Of a DNA stretch of 64,000 nt, positions 8,085-17,193 are shown in pieces. The position numbers and the translations under genes are program-made. Below the pieces are notes generated by a model, which had not been told where the DNA came from, made no database searches, and was given only the letters and a program-made list of their open reading frames with translations. The number at the start of each line of letters is the position of its first letter. The stretch's first letter is position 1. The stretch is from JABFRG01 sp038210445 (GTDB lineage Bacteria > Myxococcota_A > Polyangia > Polyangiales > Polyangiaceae), in assembly GCA_038210445.1 (NCBI GenBank), contig JBBQWQ010000004.1, forward strand, positions 124,001-188,000, given 5' to 3'.

Positions 8085-10202
8085 CTACTCGAACCACAGC
8101 TCCTCGACCCACACCCCCAGGTTCCGGTCGTCGCCGTTGATACCCAGGGCGCGCGGGGTGCGCACGTCGCGAGGGCGAAGCGTCAGGAGAAACGTCTGCC
8201 CCGTACTATCCATGGGCACGGCAATCGGTATCCGTCGTACCTGCGCGTCGTCGTTGCTTTGCTCGTCGAAGTGGAGCGTCCCCGCCGGCTGCCCATTGAA
8301 CGTGAGCTGTACGTCTTGCGAGGTCTTGTCAGCTCCGAGGGGGGCGTGTCCGCGAAGGTTCAGGGTGAGCCCGCTTCTCGGCGCGCCGCGCAAATGCGCG
8401 AGGATGCTGGCGTGCTCCTTCCACGTGAAGCGTCCGGTGGGATCTTCCCAAGACCAACCGTCGCGGAGGTAAGGGCCCGCGTTTCCTCCGACCCCGAAGC
8501 GAACACGCTGGTTGACTTCGAGCAAGGGAGGCACTGGCGCAGGGCCAAGAATTCCAGCCCGCTTTGCGTGGTCGATGGCTTCGTGGTCGAGAGAGCAGGC
8601 AGTTCCACGGGCAAACGACCCGCACGCCGCTCCCAGCGGCTCGAAGCGATCGGCATGGCGGGCCGACATGGGAAAAAACACGTAGAGTATGCCAGCTTGG
8701 GGCGTCGTCTGCTCCACGCGCGAGGCGTCGGCAGCGCAGTCTCGCGTCGGCCGAGCGCTATAGATGCCGTTCATGTCGAGTGAACGTTCGGAGGCGATGT
8801 ATTGCATCTCGACTGCCAGCTTGTCGAGATTGGGAGTGCCATCAAGCATGCACTCGTAGGTGGGCTCGAACTCGATGCCTTTGTGGGCGTACATCATCGC
8901 TCGCCAAGGCGGATGGCTCAAATACATCTCGTACGGAGCTCGGGTGAGTTGCCGTTTGGCGAGCCAGTCGCCCATTCCCCCATCGACAACCTGAAGCGCG
9001 ATTGCGAGAGGGGTAAGTGCGGCGCCCCAGCCTCTGCGAGTACGCAGAAGTATCGCGCTCCCGAGGTAGCTGAGCCCCACGTAGGTAGGGAGCCATACGA
9101 ACCGGGCTGGAGAGCGATACTGCTCGGCCAGCCAGTGCGCCCACCTCGGGAACTCGTAGGTCAAAACACGCTGACCGCCGAAGTAAACATGATTGGATAG
9201 AGAGTAGAGCCATGCGCCCAGGCAAACGACGAAAAGAAGGCGATGGCGCGATAGGGTGCGAAGAAGGTCTCGGCGCCGTACGACGAGAGCGACGAACACC
9301 AAGAGGAACACGCCCATCCCCAAATAGTCGTATCCCTCACTCTGGTACTGCGTGGCCTCTACATTGGCCCACCGTCGACCGTCGCCGAGCAGCAGGCTGC
9401 GCACAGGGATGATCTGCGATAGAAGATTGGACGATGCCTCGTCGAACCCGGGCATGGCGACGTGCACCTCGCGCGAGACGAAGCCGGCCGAGACCAACGT
9501 CACCCCCACCGCGCTCAGACATGCGGGAAACCACAGCGCGATGTGGCGAATGTTTCCAGCGCGGAGGCCGGCGGCACCGAAGAGTGCCAGAGACATCGCG
9601 AGATGATACGGGTTGACCAACGAGCAAACCAAGAGCTGGGTAAGCCACCACGCGTACCAACCCAAGCTCGAGCGCTTCGACGTTCGCAAGTACAGCGCAA
9701 TGGCCCAAAGCAACAGAAACTGCGCCGAAAGGGAGGCATGCTCATAGCGAAAGATGAACGCCGGCACCGCCAGGAAAAAGAGAGACCCTACGACGGTGGA
9801 GGCCAGCGTACTTCGACCAAGGCTCCGCAACACAGCAACGCCGACGCAGGCCTGCAAGGTATGGCAGATGGCATGCCACATCCCGAGGTAGGCTCGCGCC
9901 GAGAATTCCTTCCACGGCGGCACCACCGTTGCGATGGCCTTGTTGACCAGGGCGAAGAGCGGAATCGAGTCGGTAAAGAAGATGTTCTTTGCGTAGGGCT
10001 GGTTCGGCCCATGGACTTCGAACAAGGGCCAATGCCATGGTTCGGAGAGAAAGTACCGATACCCCGCTAGGTAGGTGCGCGAGTCGGTCGCGGGAAGCTC
10101 CCAGTAGGGGCTGGTCCCCATAAAGTGACCAAGGCCGAACACCAGCAGGTAGACGCCGAAGCCTATGGCTGCAGCCAGAGGATACGCTGCCCAACGGGGC
10201 AT
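8085..10202 (-). CDS. DUF6311-like polytopic membrane protein (glycosyltransferase C fold likely)
   Basis: A 705-residue protein with about ten membrane helices in the first 430 residues and a 270-residue extracytoplasmic C-terminal part. The N-terminal pattern (GHFMGTSPYWELPATDSRTY, GYRYFLSEPWHWPLF, NIFFTDSIPLFAL) resembles DUF6311 proteins, which look like GT-C glycosyltransferases using lipid-linked sugars; the acidic pair after the first helix would be the catalytic candidate. The start at 10202 is chosen to avoid overlapping the upstream methyltransferase; an in-frame ATG at 10301 exists. Base composition is visibly softer (more A/T) than the surroundings, suggesting recent acquisition together with the methyltransferase. 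Expected role: modification of a surface polysaccharide or lipid. Confidence 0.8.
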   Translation of the reverse strand: MPRWAAYPLAAAIGFGVYLLVFGLGHFMGTSPYWELPATDSRTYLAGYRYFLSEPWHWPLFEVHGPNQPYAKNIFFTDSIPLFALVNKAIATVVPPWKEFSARAYLGMWHAICHTLQACVGVAVLRSLGRSTLASTVVGSLFFLAVPAFIFRYEHASLSAQFLLLWAIALYLRTSKRSSLGWYAWWLTQLLVCSLVNPYHLAMSLALFGAAGLRAGNIRHIALWFPACLSAVGVTLVSAGFVSREVHVAMPGFDEASSNLLSQIIPVRSLLLGDGRRWANVEATQYQSEGYDYLGMGVFLLVFVALVVRRRDLLRTLSRHRLLFVVCLGAWLYSLSNHVYFGGQRVLTYEFPRWAHWLAEQYRSPARFVWLPTYVGLSYLGSAILLRTRRGWGAALTPLAIALQVVDGGMGDWLAKRQLTRAPYEMYLSHPPWRAMMYAHKGIEFEPTYECMLDGTPNLDKLAVEMQYIASERSLDMNGIYSARPTRDCAADASRVEQTTPQAGILYVFFPMSARHADRFEPLGAACGSFARGTACSLDHEAIDHAKRAGILGPAPVPPLLEVNQRVRFGVGGNAGPYLRDGWSWEDPTGRFTWKEHASILAHLRGAPRSGLTLNLRGHAPLGADKTSQDVQLTFNGQPAGTLHFDEQSNDDAQVRRIPIAVPMDSTGQTFLLTLRPRDVRTPRALGINGDDRNLGVWVEELWFE

Positions 10203-10234
10203 TGGGGGGCGCCCAAGCGCCGCTCGGCGCGCGC

Positions 10235-11032
10235 TCAATCGGCGCCCACGTTCGTCCGCTGAAACACCGAAAGAATGAGGCTGCCCACCGGCACGCGCCA
10301 AAGTCGAGGCGGCACCATTCGCGAAAGCGCACGTGCGCCGCGAAACGACACGGCAGCCATGAAAGGCGAGATCAGGTGGGTGGTCGTCTTGCGCTGCAGC
10401 GCAAATCGTTGCAGAAATCCCGAAGATATCGACTCAATCTTGGACTCCATGTTGGCGTAATAGAACTTCGTGATGTGCTGCTCGCGATAGCTCAGATCGG
10501 AGAACGCGTTGATGAATAGTTCGATAATCGGCCAAGCACTGGAATAGTTGGGCGTGGTGATCACCAGTCGCCCGCCCGGTTTCACTAGACGGGCCGCATG
10601 CGCGAGCACGACGCCGATCTCGATGGGGTCGAGGTGCTCGATGACCTCGATGAGTGTGACACAGGAGAACGTGCCTTCCACTCGCCCCAGCTCGTTCAGC
10701 GATGCAATGTGCTTGAAGCGACGAAACTCGCGACCGTGGACGCGATTCGCGTAGTCGATCTGGGCGGGGAGAATGTCGACGCCCACCTGCCTCGTGAACA
10801 CGTCGCCGTCGAGCATCGAGAGGAAGGTGCCCGCGAAGCAACCGATGTCGAGAAGAGACTGCCCAGGAGTTTCTGGCAGTGCGTCGATGACGCGCTCGAA
10901 CTTGGAAAGGTGCCAGAGTCGTCGAACCGGATTCCCCTCGCGCGCGATCGCGTCGTAGTAACCTTCTGGGATCGCGCTGTAGTCGAAGGCGGGACGAGCA
11001 GGCGCGGGGCCCTCTTCTTGGCGGGACGACAT
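10235..11032 (-). CDS. Class I SAM-dependent methyltransferase
   Basis: A 265-residue Rossmann methyltransferase. Motif I is SLLDIGCFAGTFLSML, motif II region is VGVDILPAQIDYANRV, motif IV is FSCVTLIEVIEHLDP and motif VI region is LVKPGGRLVITTPNY. This UbiG/Methyltransf_23-like layout is common in surface polysaccharide loci. ATG 11032 (MSSRQEEG) is preferred over an upstream start. It is 32 bases upstream of the DUF6311-like gene on the same strand, so the two likely form an operon acting on a glycan or lipid acceptor. Its composition is softer than the genome background. Confidence 0.85.
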   Translation of the reverse strand: MSSRQEEGPAPARPAFDYSAIPEGYYDAIAREGNPVRRLWHLSKFERVIDALPETPGQSLLDIGCFAGTFLSMLDGDVFTRQVGVDILPAQIDYANRVHGREFRRFKHIASLNELGRVEGTFSCVTLIEVIEHLDPIEIGVVLAHAARLVKPGGRLVITTPNYSSAWPIIELFINAFSDLSYREQHITKFYYANMESKIESISSGFLQRFALQRKTTTHLISPFMAAVSFRGARALSRMVPPRLWRVPVGSLILSVFQRTNVGAD

Positions 11033-11224
11033 CGGCCGGCAGGCTAGCACTACTGCGGGACCTCGAGGAATTCCCGTCCTTTCGACGGACACGTTCTGAA
11101 CTTCGTGACCCGCCGCTCGCGCTTACCTCCGGGCCATCAGGCGACACGGCAATGTCTTGGCCTTCCACGAATTCCGGTGGTCTCGCCGCTTGGGCCCCGC
11201 CGCCGCGCTCGGCTGGTTTTTGTA

Positions 11225-11242
11225 GGCTGCCTCACGGCAGCC
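11225..11242. other. Hairpin enclosing the stop codon of the second M16 gene
   Basis: GGCTGCC (11225-11231) pairs perfectly with GGCAGCC (11236-11242), leaving a four-base loop that holds the stop codon of the reverse-strand gene. There is no T-run on the correct strand, so it is not a canonical intrinsic terminator, but it could slow termination or protect the 3' end. Confidence 0.4.
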
Positions 11243-12683
11243 ACTCGAAGTCTGGCAGCGCCGCCCGCAGAGGACCTTCGAGCTTCGCGCGATCGCCGAC
11301 AATCACCACCTGGGCGCGCTCTCGGCGCAGGTAGCGGCCGGCTATCGACACTACCTGCGCGCCTCGCAGGGCGAGAATCTCCGCGCCCCACTTGCGGGGT
11401 GCATCGTAGGGAACGCCCAGGCCGCGAATCCAGGCGAGGGTGCTCAGGGCCTCCCAGTTGGTCGATGGTGTGGCCATCACTTCGCGGTACGCCGAGAGCT
11501 TGGCGGCCTCCAGCATCTCGTCGTCGGCCAGGCCGCCCATGCCTTGCTCCACCAGCGAGAGTGCCTGCTTCGCCGCCTCGGGTGCGTCCGACTCCTTGAC
11601 GCCGAACATCAGGCGCACGAGCCCGGCCGCGCGCAGAAAGCTCGCGTCACCGTAGACGCCGTAGGTCTTGCCCTGTTGCTCCCGCAGCGCGCTGCTCACG
11701 AGGCCGCGAATGCTTCGCGTGAGGCGCGCCGTCGCGGTACGGAGCGCCGCGGCGTCGGGAGCGATGGCGGCCACGCCCGGGTAGCCAATGCCCACCACGG
11801 CCTGGCCCGAGCCCGGGCGGTCGACAATGTAGAGGCGAGCCTTCTGCTGCCGCGGAGCTGGCACCGGGGGTCGCGGCGCGCTGGGTCGGGGCTTCATGGT
11901 GCCCAGTCGTTGCTCCACGAAGCGAAATACCCGCTCGGGATCCATCTGACCTGCCACCAGCACTGCAATGCGATCGGGCGCGATGTGTCGGTCGCGGAAC
12001 GCGCGGAGCCGACCCGTGGTCTCGTCGTCGATGAAGGGCAGGGCGGCGTACGGGTGGTCGCTGCCGAGGACCATACCGGTGAGTGTTTCGCGAAGCGCTT
12101 CGAAGGGCTCGCTCGTCCGCGCTGCGCGCCGCCCGAGGTAGCCGTCTTTGGCCTCGATCATCTCGTCGCTGTTGAGCGATGGCTCGGTGACCCCATAGAG
12201 CGCGTTGTCGAACAGCTGAAAGAAGAGCGAGCGCTCGGTTCGGTACGAGACACCAACCCAGTCGCTGGTGGAGCGTCCGCCCAGCCACGTTCCGATGGCG
12301 CGCGCGTCTGCCGAAGTCTGGTCCGCGGTGTAGTGGTCGCTGGAATAAAGCATGGCGCGCGCCATGAGCGGCGCCACGCTGCCACCTTCGTCCGCGACGC
12401 CGCGATCGAGCATGACGAGCGCCTCTACGAACGGGAGATGCCCCCGCTGGGCCACGAGCACTTCGATGCCGTTGGGGAGCACCCTTCCGACGACGTCGAC
12501 CGACGGAGCTCCACGCTCCGGATGCGCGGCGGGCGGTTCGTCCAGCGCGGAGAAATCGCCGGCCACGGCTCTTGCCGGCGGAGGCTTTAGCCGCCGCGAC
12601 CACGGATCGGCGGCCCCCTCGGGCGGCGTCTCCTCGAAGCACGCCAGGAGCCCGAGCGCGAGAACCAGGTATGTGCGCTTCAC
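11232..12683 (-). CDS. M16-family peptidase-like subunit lacking the zinc motif
   Basis: A 483-residue protein starting at GTG 12683 with a signal peptide and lipobox (LGLLACFEE). It has two M16 domains: the first around GRVLPNGIEVLVAQRGHLPFVEALVMLDRG, the second from about residue 270 with the RxxxS-type segment EQQGKTYGVYGDASF. The expected HXXEH is absent: the corresponding segment reads GSVAPLMARAMLYSS. In two-subunit M16 enzymes one partner is catalytic and the other is not, and this is clearly the latter. Its GTG overlaps the TGA of the catalytic partner by four bases, which supports stoichiometric translation. Confidence 0.85.
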   Translation of the reverse strand: MKRTYLVLALGLLACFEETPPEGAADPWSRRLKPPPARAVAGDFSALDEPPAAHPERGAPSVDVVGRVLPNGIEVLVAQRGHLPFVEALVMLDRGVADEGGSVAPLMARAMLYSSDHYTADQTSADARAIGTWLGGRSTSDWVGVSYRTERSLFFQLFDNALYGVTEPSLNSDEMIEAKDGYLGRRAARTSEPFEALRETLTGMVLGSDHPYAALPFIDDETTGRLRAFRDRHIAPDRIAVLVAGQMDPERVFRFVEQRLGTMKPRPSAPRPPVPAPRQQKARLYIVDRPGSGQAVVGIGYPGVAAIAPDAAALRTATARLTRSIRGLVSSALREQQGKTYGVYGDASFLRAAGLVRLMFGVKESDAPEAAKQALSLVEQGMGGLADDEMLEAAKLSAYREVMATPSTNWEALSTLAWIRGLGVPYDAPRKWGAEILALRGAQVVSIAGRYLRRERAQVVIVGDRAKLEGPLRAALPDFEWLP

Positions 12684-14035
12684 GGAACGATCTCGCCGGC
12701 GCGCGGAGCCCCGAGTGTGGGCACCATGTGAACGGCAACGTAGGTCTGCTGCAGCGTCGCCACGAGCGTCGCGAGCTTGTCGGCGGTCACGTCTTGGAGG
12801 GCGCGCAGCTCCCGCTGCGTGAGGTCGGGCTCGGAGGCGTCGTGCATGTGCCTGGCGATGCGCGCCCCTCGCTCGTCGAGACGCTCGATGAGCAACGCGT
12901 GTTGCATCAGCAGCGCCGACCGCGCGCTGGCGAGCCACTTCGGATTGGTCTCTGCCGAGCGGGCGACCTCGGCCATCGCGTCCAGAATGCGGCGGTCGAT
13001 GGCGGCGACGTCTTCGCCAGGCGCTGCGACGACGTGCACGAAGAGCACCGATGCGTCGTGCATCGGCCAGAGCTCGCTGTCGTAGCGCATCTTCTTTTTC
13101 CCGAAGTCGTGGATGACGGCGCCCCCGAGGAGGTATTCGAGCATCGCCATGGAAGCCCACCCATCGTCCCAGATCGGCGGGCCGGGGAACGCCAGAAAGG
13201 TTGCCGCCTGCGCTTCTCCGGTCGCCATCTTCACCAGCCGCCCGCCAGGGACCACCGGCGACGGAGTGCGTCGCCGGGTCGCGTGGCTGGCCTGCAGTGG
13301 TCCGAAGTATCGGTCGATGTCGCGCACCACCACGTCGGTGACGAAGTTTCCCGACACCACCAGAATGGCGTTGTCGGGGCCGTAGTAGCGCGTCGTGAAC
13401 GCGCGAACGTCGGCCAGCGTCTCGCGCTGTAGGTGCTCCGGGTACCCGATGGTGGGGTGACGATCGGGGTGGCCCTCGGGAAAGAGCGCTCCGAGCGCCG
13501 CGAAGTACGCAAAGCCGTAAGGACGGTTGTCGTAGCGCTCCGCCAGCTCCTGCAGCACCACCGACCGCTCGGCCTGGAACGCCGCCTCGGTGACGCCCTC
13601 GAGGGGAAACGCCATGCGTCGCGCTTCGGCCCACAAGAAGCGCCCGAGCTGAGAGGGGAGCATGGTGCCGTGGTAGCTGGTGCGGCGGGGACCGGTTTCG
13701 CCGTTCATTTCCCCGCCGGTTATGTCTTGCTCGAACGCGTGGATGGTCGTCGAACCCGCGCGCGCGCGATAGGTGAGGTGCTCCGCGAGGTGCGCGAGGC
13801 CGGTCTTGTCGAGGTCCTCTTCGCCGCCACCGGCTTCGTAGGTCACCCGCGCGTGCACGAACGGCGTATCGGCATCGTGCTGGAGCACCACGCGCATGCC
13901 ATTCGAGAGCGTGTAGGTGCCCGCTTCGAGGTCGACCTGAAGCGTGACCGGTTTGAGATATCCAGGACCCCCGCACGCGCCGCAGACCAGGGCCACCGCC
14001 GCGCACACCCAAGCCCCGAACCCCCGAACGCCCAT
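12680..14035 (-). CDS. M16-family zinc peptidase, catalytic subunit, lipoprotein
   Basis: A 451-residue metallopeptidase. The inverted zinc motif HLAEH is at residues 82-86, and the third ligand is probably the Glu in VVLQELAERYDN near residue 163. The second half carries the usual M16_C domain. Residues 1-21 form a signal peptide with lipobox VCGAC, so the enzyme should be membrane-tethered in the periplasm, degrading peptides. I prefer ATG 14035 because AGGGTGGGA directly precedes it; an in-frame ATG lies 12 bases upstream. It is followed by a non-catalytic partner with a four-base overlap. Confidence 0.9.
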   Translation of the reverse strand: MGVRGFGAWVCAAVALVCGACGGPGYLKPVTLQVDLEAGTYTLSNGMRVVLQHDADTPFVHARVTYEAGGGEEDLDKTGLAHLAEHLTYRARAGSTTIHAFEQDITGGEMNGETGPRRTSYHGTMLPSQLGRFLWAEARRMAFPLEGVTEAAFQAERSVVLQELAERYDNRPYGFAYFAALGALFPEGHPDRHPTIGYPEHLQRETLADVRAFTTRYYGPDNAILVVSGNFVTDVVVRDIDRYFGPLQASHATRRRTPSPVVPGGRLVKMATGEAQAATFLAFPGPPIWDDGWASMAMLEYLLGGAVIHDFGKKKMRYDSELWPMHDASVLFVHVVAAPGEDVAAIDRRILDAMAEVARSAETNPKWLASARSALLMQHALLIERLDERGARIARHMHDASEPDLTQRELRALQDVTADKLATLVATLQQTYVAVHMVPTLGAPRAGEIVP

Positions 14036-14113
14036 TCCCACCCTCATATGCGTGCGAAACCTAGCACTAGACTTCGAGAGCGTGTCGTCGATTCCGCGTG
14101 ATTCCGACCCTGC

Positions 14114-14905
14114 TCAGTGCGGGTCAGGGTCTTCCGCACATCGCGCCGTTTCCTCCCACACGTCGCGCCGCTTGCCCGATGTTGCGTCGGAGGGGCGGGC
14201 GGCCTCGCCGATGCACGACCCCAGCTCGGCGTCGATGCGCCGGAGATCGGCGCCGAAGGTCGAGGTCTTCGCGCCCCCGGTGAGCCGCTCGAGGGCGCGC
14301 CGTTTGTCCTCCGCGCAGTTGAGGCGAACCACGTCGCGCTGCTGCCGCGCAAGATCCATGGCGGCTCGTACCCGGCACTCCACGCGCTCCTCCAGCGCGA
14401 GCGGCGCGCACAGGTCGGCCACCGCCGGGAGCACCGCGTAGGGCGCGTCTACCAACATGCCCTCGGCCCGCAGCGCGACCCCCAAACGCTCCTGCGGTGG
14501 GCTCACCAGATCGCGAGAGAACAGGGTCAGTGTGAGGGTCGCAGACCTTCGGTCCACGCGCACCGATCGCGCCATGTGGAGCGTGTAGGCGCCGTGCGGC
14601 TCTCGGGAAAAACCGCAGCGCAAGCGAACCGTGACCTTGGCAGAGACCGTGTGCAGACCCGGCTCCACCAGGCGGCGCACCGGCAGCATCGCGTGCCCAC
14701 GGCTCCACCGGTACGCAAGGTCGCCATCGAGACCGATGAGCAGCTCTTCGAGCTCGTAGGGCGCGCCGCTCTTGTCTTCCACGGTAATGACGGTCTCGCT
14801 GGACTCGCTGGACGGGTGGACCAAGCTGCCGGAGCCGGCGACGCGCGGCGACGTCTGGCACGCGGCCATCAACCCGAAAGCGACGAAGGGCAAAGGCCAG
14901 CGCAC
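14114..14905 (-). CDS. Secreted lipoprotein of unknown function
   Basis: A 263-residue protein with signal peptide MRWPLPFVAFGLMAAC (lipobox MAAC, Cys 16). A short Ser-rich linker leads to a beta-rich domain (ITVEDKSGAPYELEELLIGLDGDLAYRW), which resembles the PEGA-like or surface-adhesin sandwiches seen in other secreted proteins here, and a helical C-terminal half with Cys pairs (LCAPLALEERVEC, LNCAEDKRR). No enzyme motif is visible. It is divergent from the Cys-rich lipoprotein gene that starts at 14992. Confidence 0.75.
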   Translation of the reverse strand: MRWPLPFVAFGLMAACQTSPRVAGSGSLVHPSSESSETVITVEDKSGAPYELEELLIGLDGDLAYRWSRGHAMLPVRRLVEPGLHTVSAKVTVRLRCGFSREPHGAYTLHMARSVRVDRRSATLTLTLFSRDLVSPPQERLGVALRAEGMLVDAPYAVLPAVADLCAPLALEERVECRVRAAMDLARQQRDVVRLNCAEDKRRALERLTGGAKTSTFGADLRRIDAELGSCIGEAARPSDATSGKRRDVWEETARCAEDPDPH

Positions 14906-14991
14906 GCGTTATTGTGGGCCGGACGCTGCGCGGGGTCCACTTCTCCGATTTGCCGGTCAAGATCCCTGCGTCCAGACCGTCCTCCGTGGTC

Positions 14992-16011
14992 ATGCGCGTT
15001 GCCATCGGTGTGTCTCGCGCCCTCTTCACGGGCGTTTTCGTCGCGACCTCGATGGCCGCGGTGGGCGCGTGCTCCAGCGGCATCGCCAAGGTCGGTGGCG
15101 GGAGTGCGCCCGACGCCGGCGCCGGCGCAGCTCACCGCGATGCTGCGTCCGCGCCTGCGAGCTCTGCAGTGCCCGAGGCGGGCCCCGGTGCGCCGGCGGA
15201 GTGCGCCTTCGCTGCCGGCGCGACCGCACAGGGCTGCACCACCACCTGCGACGCGGTGCCCGACTGCGAGCCCAGCTGCGCGGCCGCCACCCAGGACGCC
15301 TGCACCCTCTCCTGCGTCGGTGCAGATTGCACATGGAAGTGCGCGCCCACCTGCAGCTGCGCGCCCCGCACCGCCGCCTGCCACACCTCGTGCAGCGAGT
15401 GCCGAACCGTTTGCGACCCGCCGCTGTGCGACTTGAAGTGCCGCGATACCTGCGCCGGCTCCGCGTGCCCGGTCTGCGAGCCGGTCTGCGAGCCGCCCCG
15501 CTGTCACACCGAGTGCGGCCCCCCCGAGTGCGCCTCGCTCCCGTTCGACGGGAAGCCCTCGTGCGAGCTCAAGTGCGCCGAGCACGTGGCATGCGGCTGG
15601 AAGGAAGTGGTGCCTTCGCCCTCGTGGCCCGGCGGCGGAGACGCCGGCTCCGCGTGTGGCCCTCCCGCCTCGTACCTGGTGCTCGCCGACACCGAGCTGC
15701 CCGCCTGCGATGACGGCGCGCGGCGCCTCGCCATGGCCTGCGAGAACACGTCGGCCTCTACGCCGTCGGGCGAGACCGTGGCCCGCTACAACCCCGGTTG
15801 CGCCATCCAGTGCGCAGCGCCGCCCAGCCCGCAGACCGCGGCGCTGCCTTCGTGCCCAGCCAAGTGCGACGCGCCGGAGTGCACGACCCGCTGCGATACG
15901 CCGCTGTGCACGCTGGTCGACGGCAAGCCGCGCTGCGAAGCGCCGACGAACTGCGCCACCTCGTGCGCGCCCGCCAAGTGCCACGTCGACGCCTGCACCC
16001 TCACGCCCTGA
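14992..16011 (+). CDS. Very cysteine-rich secreted lipoprotein
   Basis: A 339-residue protein with a signal peptide and lipobox AVGAC, an Ala/Gly/Ser/Pro linker to about residue 65, and then a domain containing about 43 Cys in all. The Cys occur in short repeats such as CDAVPDCEPSC, CAPTCSCAPRTAAC, CDPPLCDLKC, CEPVCEPPRC, CDAPECTTRCDTPLC. Such spacing suggests many small disulfide knots, giving a rod-like or protease-resistant surface protein; metal binding is the alternative. I chose ATG 14992 because it puts the signal peptide at the N terminus. A perfect copy of the dispersed palindrome lies in the CVGADCTWKC segment. Confidence 0.8.
   Translation: MRVAIGVSRALFTGVFVATSMAAVGACSSGIAKVGGGSAPDAGAGAAHRDAASAPASSAVPEAGPGAPAECAFAAGATAQGCTTTCDAVPDCEPSCAAATQDACTLSCVGADCTWKCAPTCSCAPRTAACHTSCSECRTVCDPPLCDLKCRDTCAGSACPVCEPVCEPPRCHTECGPPECASLPFDGKPSCELKCAEHVACGWKEVVPSPSWPGGGDAGSACGPPASYLVLADTELPACDDGARRLAMACENTSASTPSGETVARYNPGCAIQCAAPPSPQTAALPSCPAKCDAPECTTRCDTPLCTLVDGKPRCEAPTNCATSCAPAKCHVDACTLTP
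15320..15332. repeat. Dispersed palindrome GTGYA-N3-TGCAC, site 3
   Basis: The plus strand reads GTGCA-GAT-TGCAC, with perfect 5-bp arms. Within the Cys-rich lipoprotein gene it gives codons GGT GCA GAT TGC ACA for Gly-Ala-Asp-Cys-Thr; four of five are A/T-ending. Confidence 0.8.
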
Positions 16012-16014
16012 GCG

Positions 16015-17115
16015 CTACTTGGTCTTGGTCTTCGGCGGGTCGGCGGCGAGCCGCGACCCCTCGTGCACCGGCGATGCGGCCTTGCTCCAGCTGCGCAGCA
16101 GCTCGAGGTTGGCACACACCTCCGGGGCGTTGCCTTCGACCTTCTTCGGGCAGTCCTTCTCGATCTTGCTCAGTCCTTCGGCCATCGCCTTTTCGGGTGT
16201 ATTCCACACGCGATTGCAGGCCACCGCCAGCGCATAGTCGGTGAGCGAGTGGTGCTTGGGATCGTTGATGTCCTTCTGGTTGGGGCCGCAGTTGCTCTTG
16301 GAGGGGAGCCCGTCGTCGCCCAGCGAGAAGGTGCCGTCGGGGCGCGTGCGGATGCCGAAGACCGGCCCGACGATGGGAAACACACCGTCGCCACCCGGGT
16401 GGTGACCGAGGCCCAGGAAGGGGCCGGCGGTGGCGAAGTCGGGGCGGCCGTCGCCGTCGGCGTCGCCGATGTTGCCAAGGAGCACGCGATCTTTGGCCGG
16501 GCCGTAGAGCTCCACCGCGCCGTTCTTGAATGCGAACACGAAGGCGCGCGCCGACTTGCCGAAGTTGTCGGCGTAGGTCTCGGTGGAGATGGCCAGCTCC
16601 GGCGTGCCATCGCCGTCGAAGTCGTAGGGGAGCGTGGTGCGCACGCCGAACTGCGTGCCTGCCGGTGCGCGGGCTTCGTCGCCGCGCACGAGAGCGCCGT
16701 CCTTGGGGTCGGCGAGGGGCTTGGGGAAGGGGAGGGGAATGCGCGTCTCGGCGCCCGCCTGGTCGAAGCGCACGAGCTCTGCTGCGAACACGAAGTCGGT
16801 CTTGTCCTTGCGGCCCTTGGCCAGTGATACCGCCCATGCGCCGCGCTTGTCTTCTTGGCAGTAGTCGAGGCGCCCGGCGGCTCCGCCGGCGGAGATGCCC
16901 AGCTCGGCGAAGGCGCGCTCGTTCTCAGCGTGAATCTTCGCGCAGGGCGTGGCCGGCGGCTTGGCTGCACCCGCGCCGAGCACCAGCGGCATCACCGGCG
17001 CGGTGGGCGCGGCCTTCGGCACCTCTGCGGGCGGCTTCGCAGATCCGCACGCTGCGTTCCCCGCGAGCAGCAGCCACATCACGCCAGTGCCGCGCACGAA
17101 CATGCCTTGCTTCAT
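16015..17115 (-). CDS. Lipoprotein with FG-GAP/calcium-loop-like repeats
   Basis: A 366-residue protein with a signal peptide and lipobox near NAACGS, followed by a Pro/Ala-rich linker. The core contains two DxDxDG loops, YDFDGDGTPELAIST and GDADGDGRPDFATAG, typical of FG-GAP/VCBS beta-propeller blades that bind calcium. The C-terminal quarter is helical with Cys (NCGPNQKD, VACNRVWN, KDCPKKVEGNAPEVC). It probably is a surface protein without enzymatic activity. It converges with the Cys-rich lipoprotein gene (three bases between stops) and is divergent from pntAA. Confidence 0.78.
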   Translation of the reverse strand: MKQGMFVRGTGVMWLLLAGNAACGSAKPPAEVPKAAPTAPVMPLVLGAGAAKPPATPCAKIHAENERAFAELGISAGGAAGRLDYCQEDKRGAWAVSLAKGRKDKTDFVFAAELVRFDQAGAETRIPLPFPKPLADPKDGALVRGDEARAPAGTQFGVRTTLPYDFDGDGTPELAISTETYADNFGKSARAFVFAFKNGAVELYGPAKDRVLLGNIGDADGDGRPDFATAGPFLGLGHHPGGDGVFPIVGPVFGIRTRPDGTFSLGDDGLPSKSNCGPNQKDINDPKHHSLTDYALAVACNRVWNTPEKAMAEGLSKIEKDCPKKVEGNAPEVCANLELLRSWSKAASPVHEGSRLAADPPKTKTK

Positions 17116-17193
17116 GGGACCTGATGCTAGCAGACATCACCCCACATTTTCCTGACGCGCCGCGACGTCCATCGGGTACTTTTCAGCCAGCCT

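Noticed and set aside
11232..14012. 926-residue reverse reading frame
   Set aside because: Only its second half is real (second M16 gene from the GTG at 12683). The first half is in another frame of the catalytic M16 gene.
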